A stretch of DNA of 64,000 bases, taken from contig NZ_JAMLIE010000002.1 in the NCBI RefSeq assembly GCF_023954335.1, forward strand, positions 907,038-971,037, read 5' to 3'. Below, one piece after another: positions 63,928 to 64,000 of the stretch. The position numbers and the translations under genes are program-made. Source of the DNA: Aquamicrobium sp. Its GTDB lineage: Bacteria; Pseudomonadota; Alphaproteobacteria; Rhizobiales; Rhizobiaceae. A model generated the notes under the pieces. The model ran no database searches and was not told where the DNA came from. It saw only the letters and a program-made list of their open reading frames with translations. Numbering within the stretch: the first letter of the stretch is position 1; every line of letters begins with the position of its first letter.

Positions 63928-64000
63928 CGATCTTCGAGATCCGGTTCGCCTGGTGTCGAGGCCGGGCCCGACGACCACCGCGGAAGAGGCGTCAGGCGGC

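Overview
The window comes from a high-GC alphaproteobacterium of the order Hyphomicrobiales (Rhizobiales). Phyllobacteriaceae/Rhizobiaceae relatives such as Mesorhizobium or Aquamicrobium are the best guess. The basis is the protein sequences (LeuA, petABC, ribosomal proteins, DUF1285, ATP12), the gene order, and several palindromic intergenic repeats typical of that order. From about position 61,500 to the end the sequence looks actinobacterial instead. The switch falls inside alaS, so the contig is probably a chimera there.

Layout. 1-6064: 3' end of leuA, an alpha/beta hydrolase, a membrane-anchored unknown, a metallophosphoesterase, a Nudix hydrolase, a glutathionyl-hydroquinone reductase and a GNAT acetyltransferase. 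6159-13006 (minus): a four-gene overlapping cluster of MoxR ATPase, DUF58, a BatA-like/DUF4159 membrane protein and a second large membrane protein. 13088-15655 (plus): DUF1285, CoA-pyrophosphatase-type Nudix and cca. 15658-16884 (minus): a DUF1059 protein and hemF. 17026-23781: a small protein, a structured leader with a possible leader peptide, three translationally coupled ABC exporter half-transporters and a small unknown. 23992-29391: petABC (cytochrome bc1), apt, a PaiB-like protein, a DMT transporter and a small unknown.

29839-48693 is the str, S10, spc and alpha ribosomal cluster in canonical order: rpsL, rpsG, fusA, tuf, rpsJ to secY, adk, rpsM, rpsK, rpoA, rplQ. A strong intrinsic terminator ends it. 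rpsK carries a one-base frameshift. Several of the wider gaps in the cluster hold strong hairpins, and one gap holds a heptamer-repeat element also found at 6052-6155.

48859-56815: HtrA protease, rarA, crcB, an RluA-family pseudouridine synthase, a DMT transporter, an ATP12 chaperone, a secreted small protein, a SIMPL protein and tRNA-Ile(CAU). 56951-59863 looks accessory: a GHKL ATPase, a basic unknown protein, a possible gene remnant and an AT-richer GSCFA gene. 60020-62692 is the hybrid alaS, followed by an actinobacterial-type secreted lipase.

I found no CRISPR array, rRNA, transposase, integrase or prophage. The points most worth a second look are the alaS hybrid, the rpsK frameshift, discordant similarity within the three tandem ABC genes, the leader in front of them, and the repeat and hairpin elements inside the ribosomal cluster.
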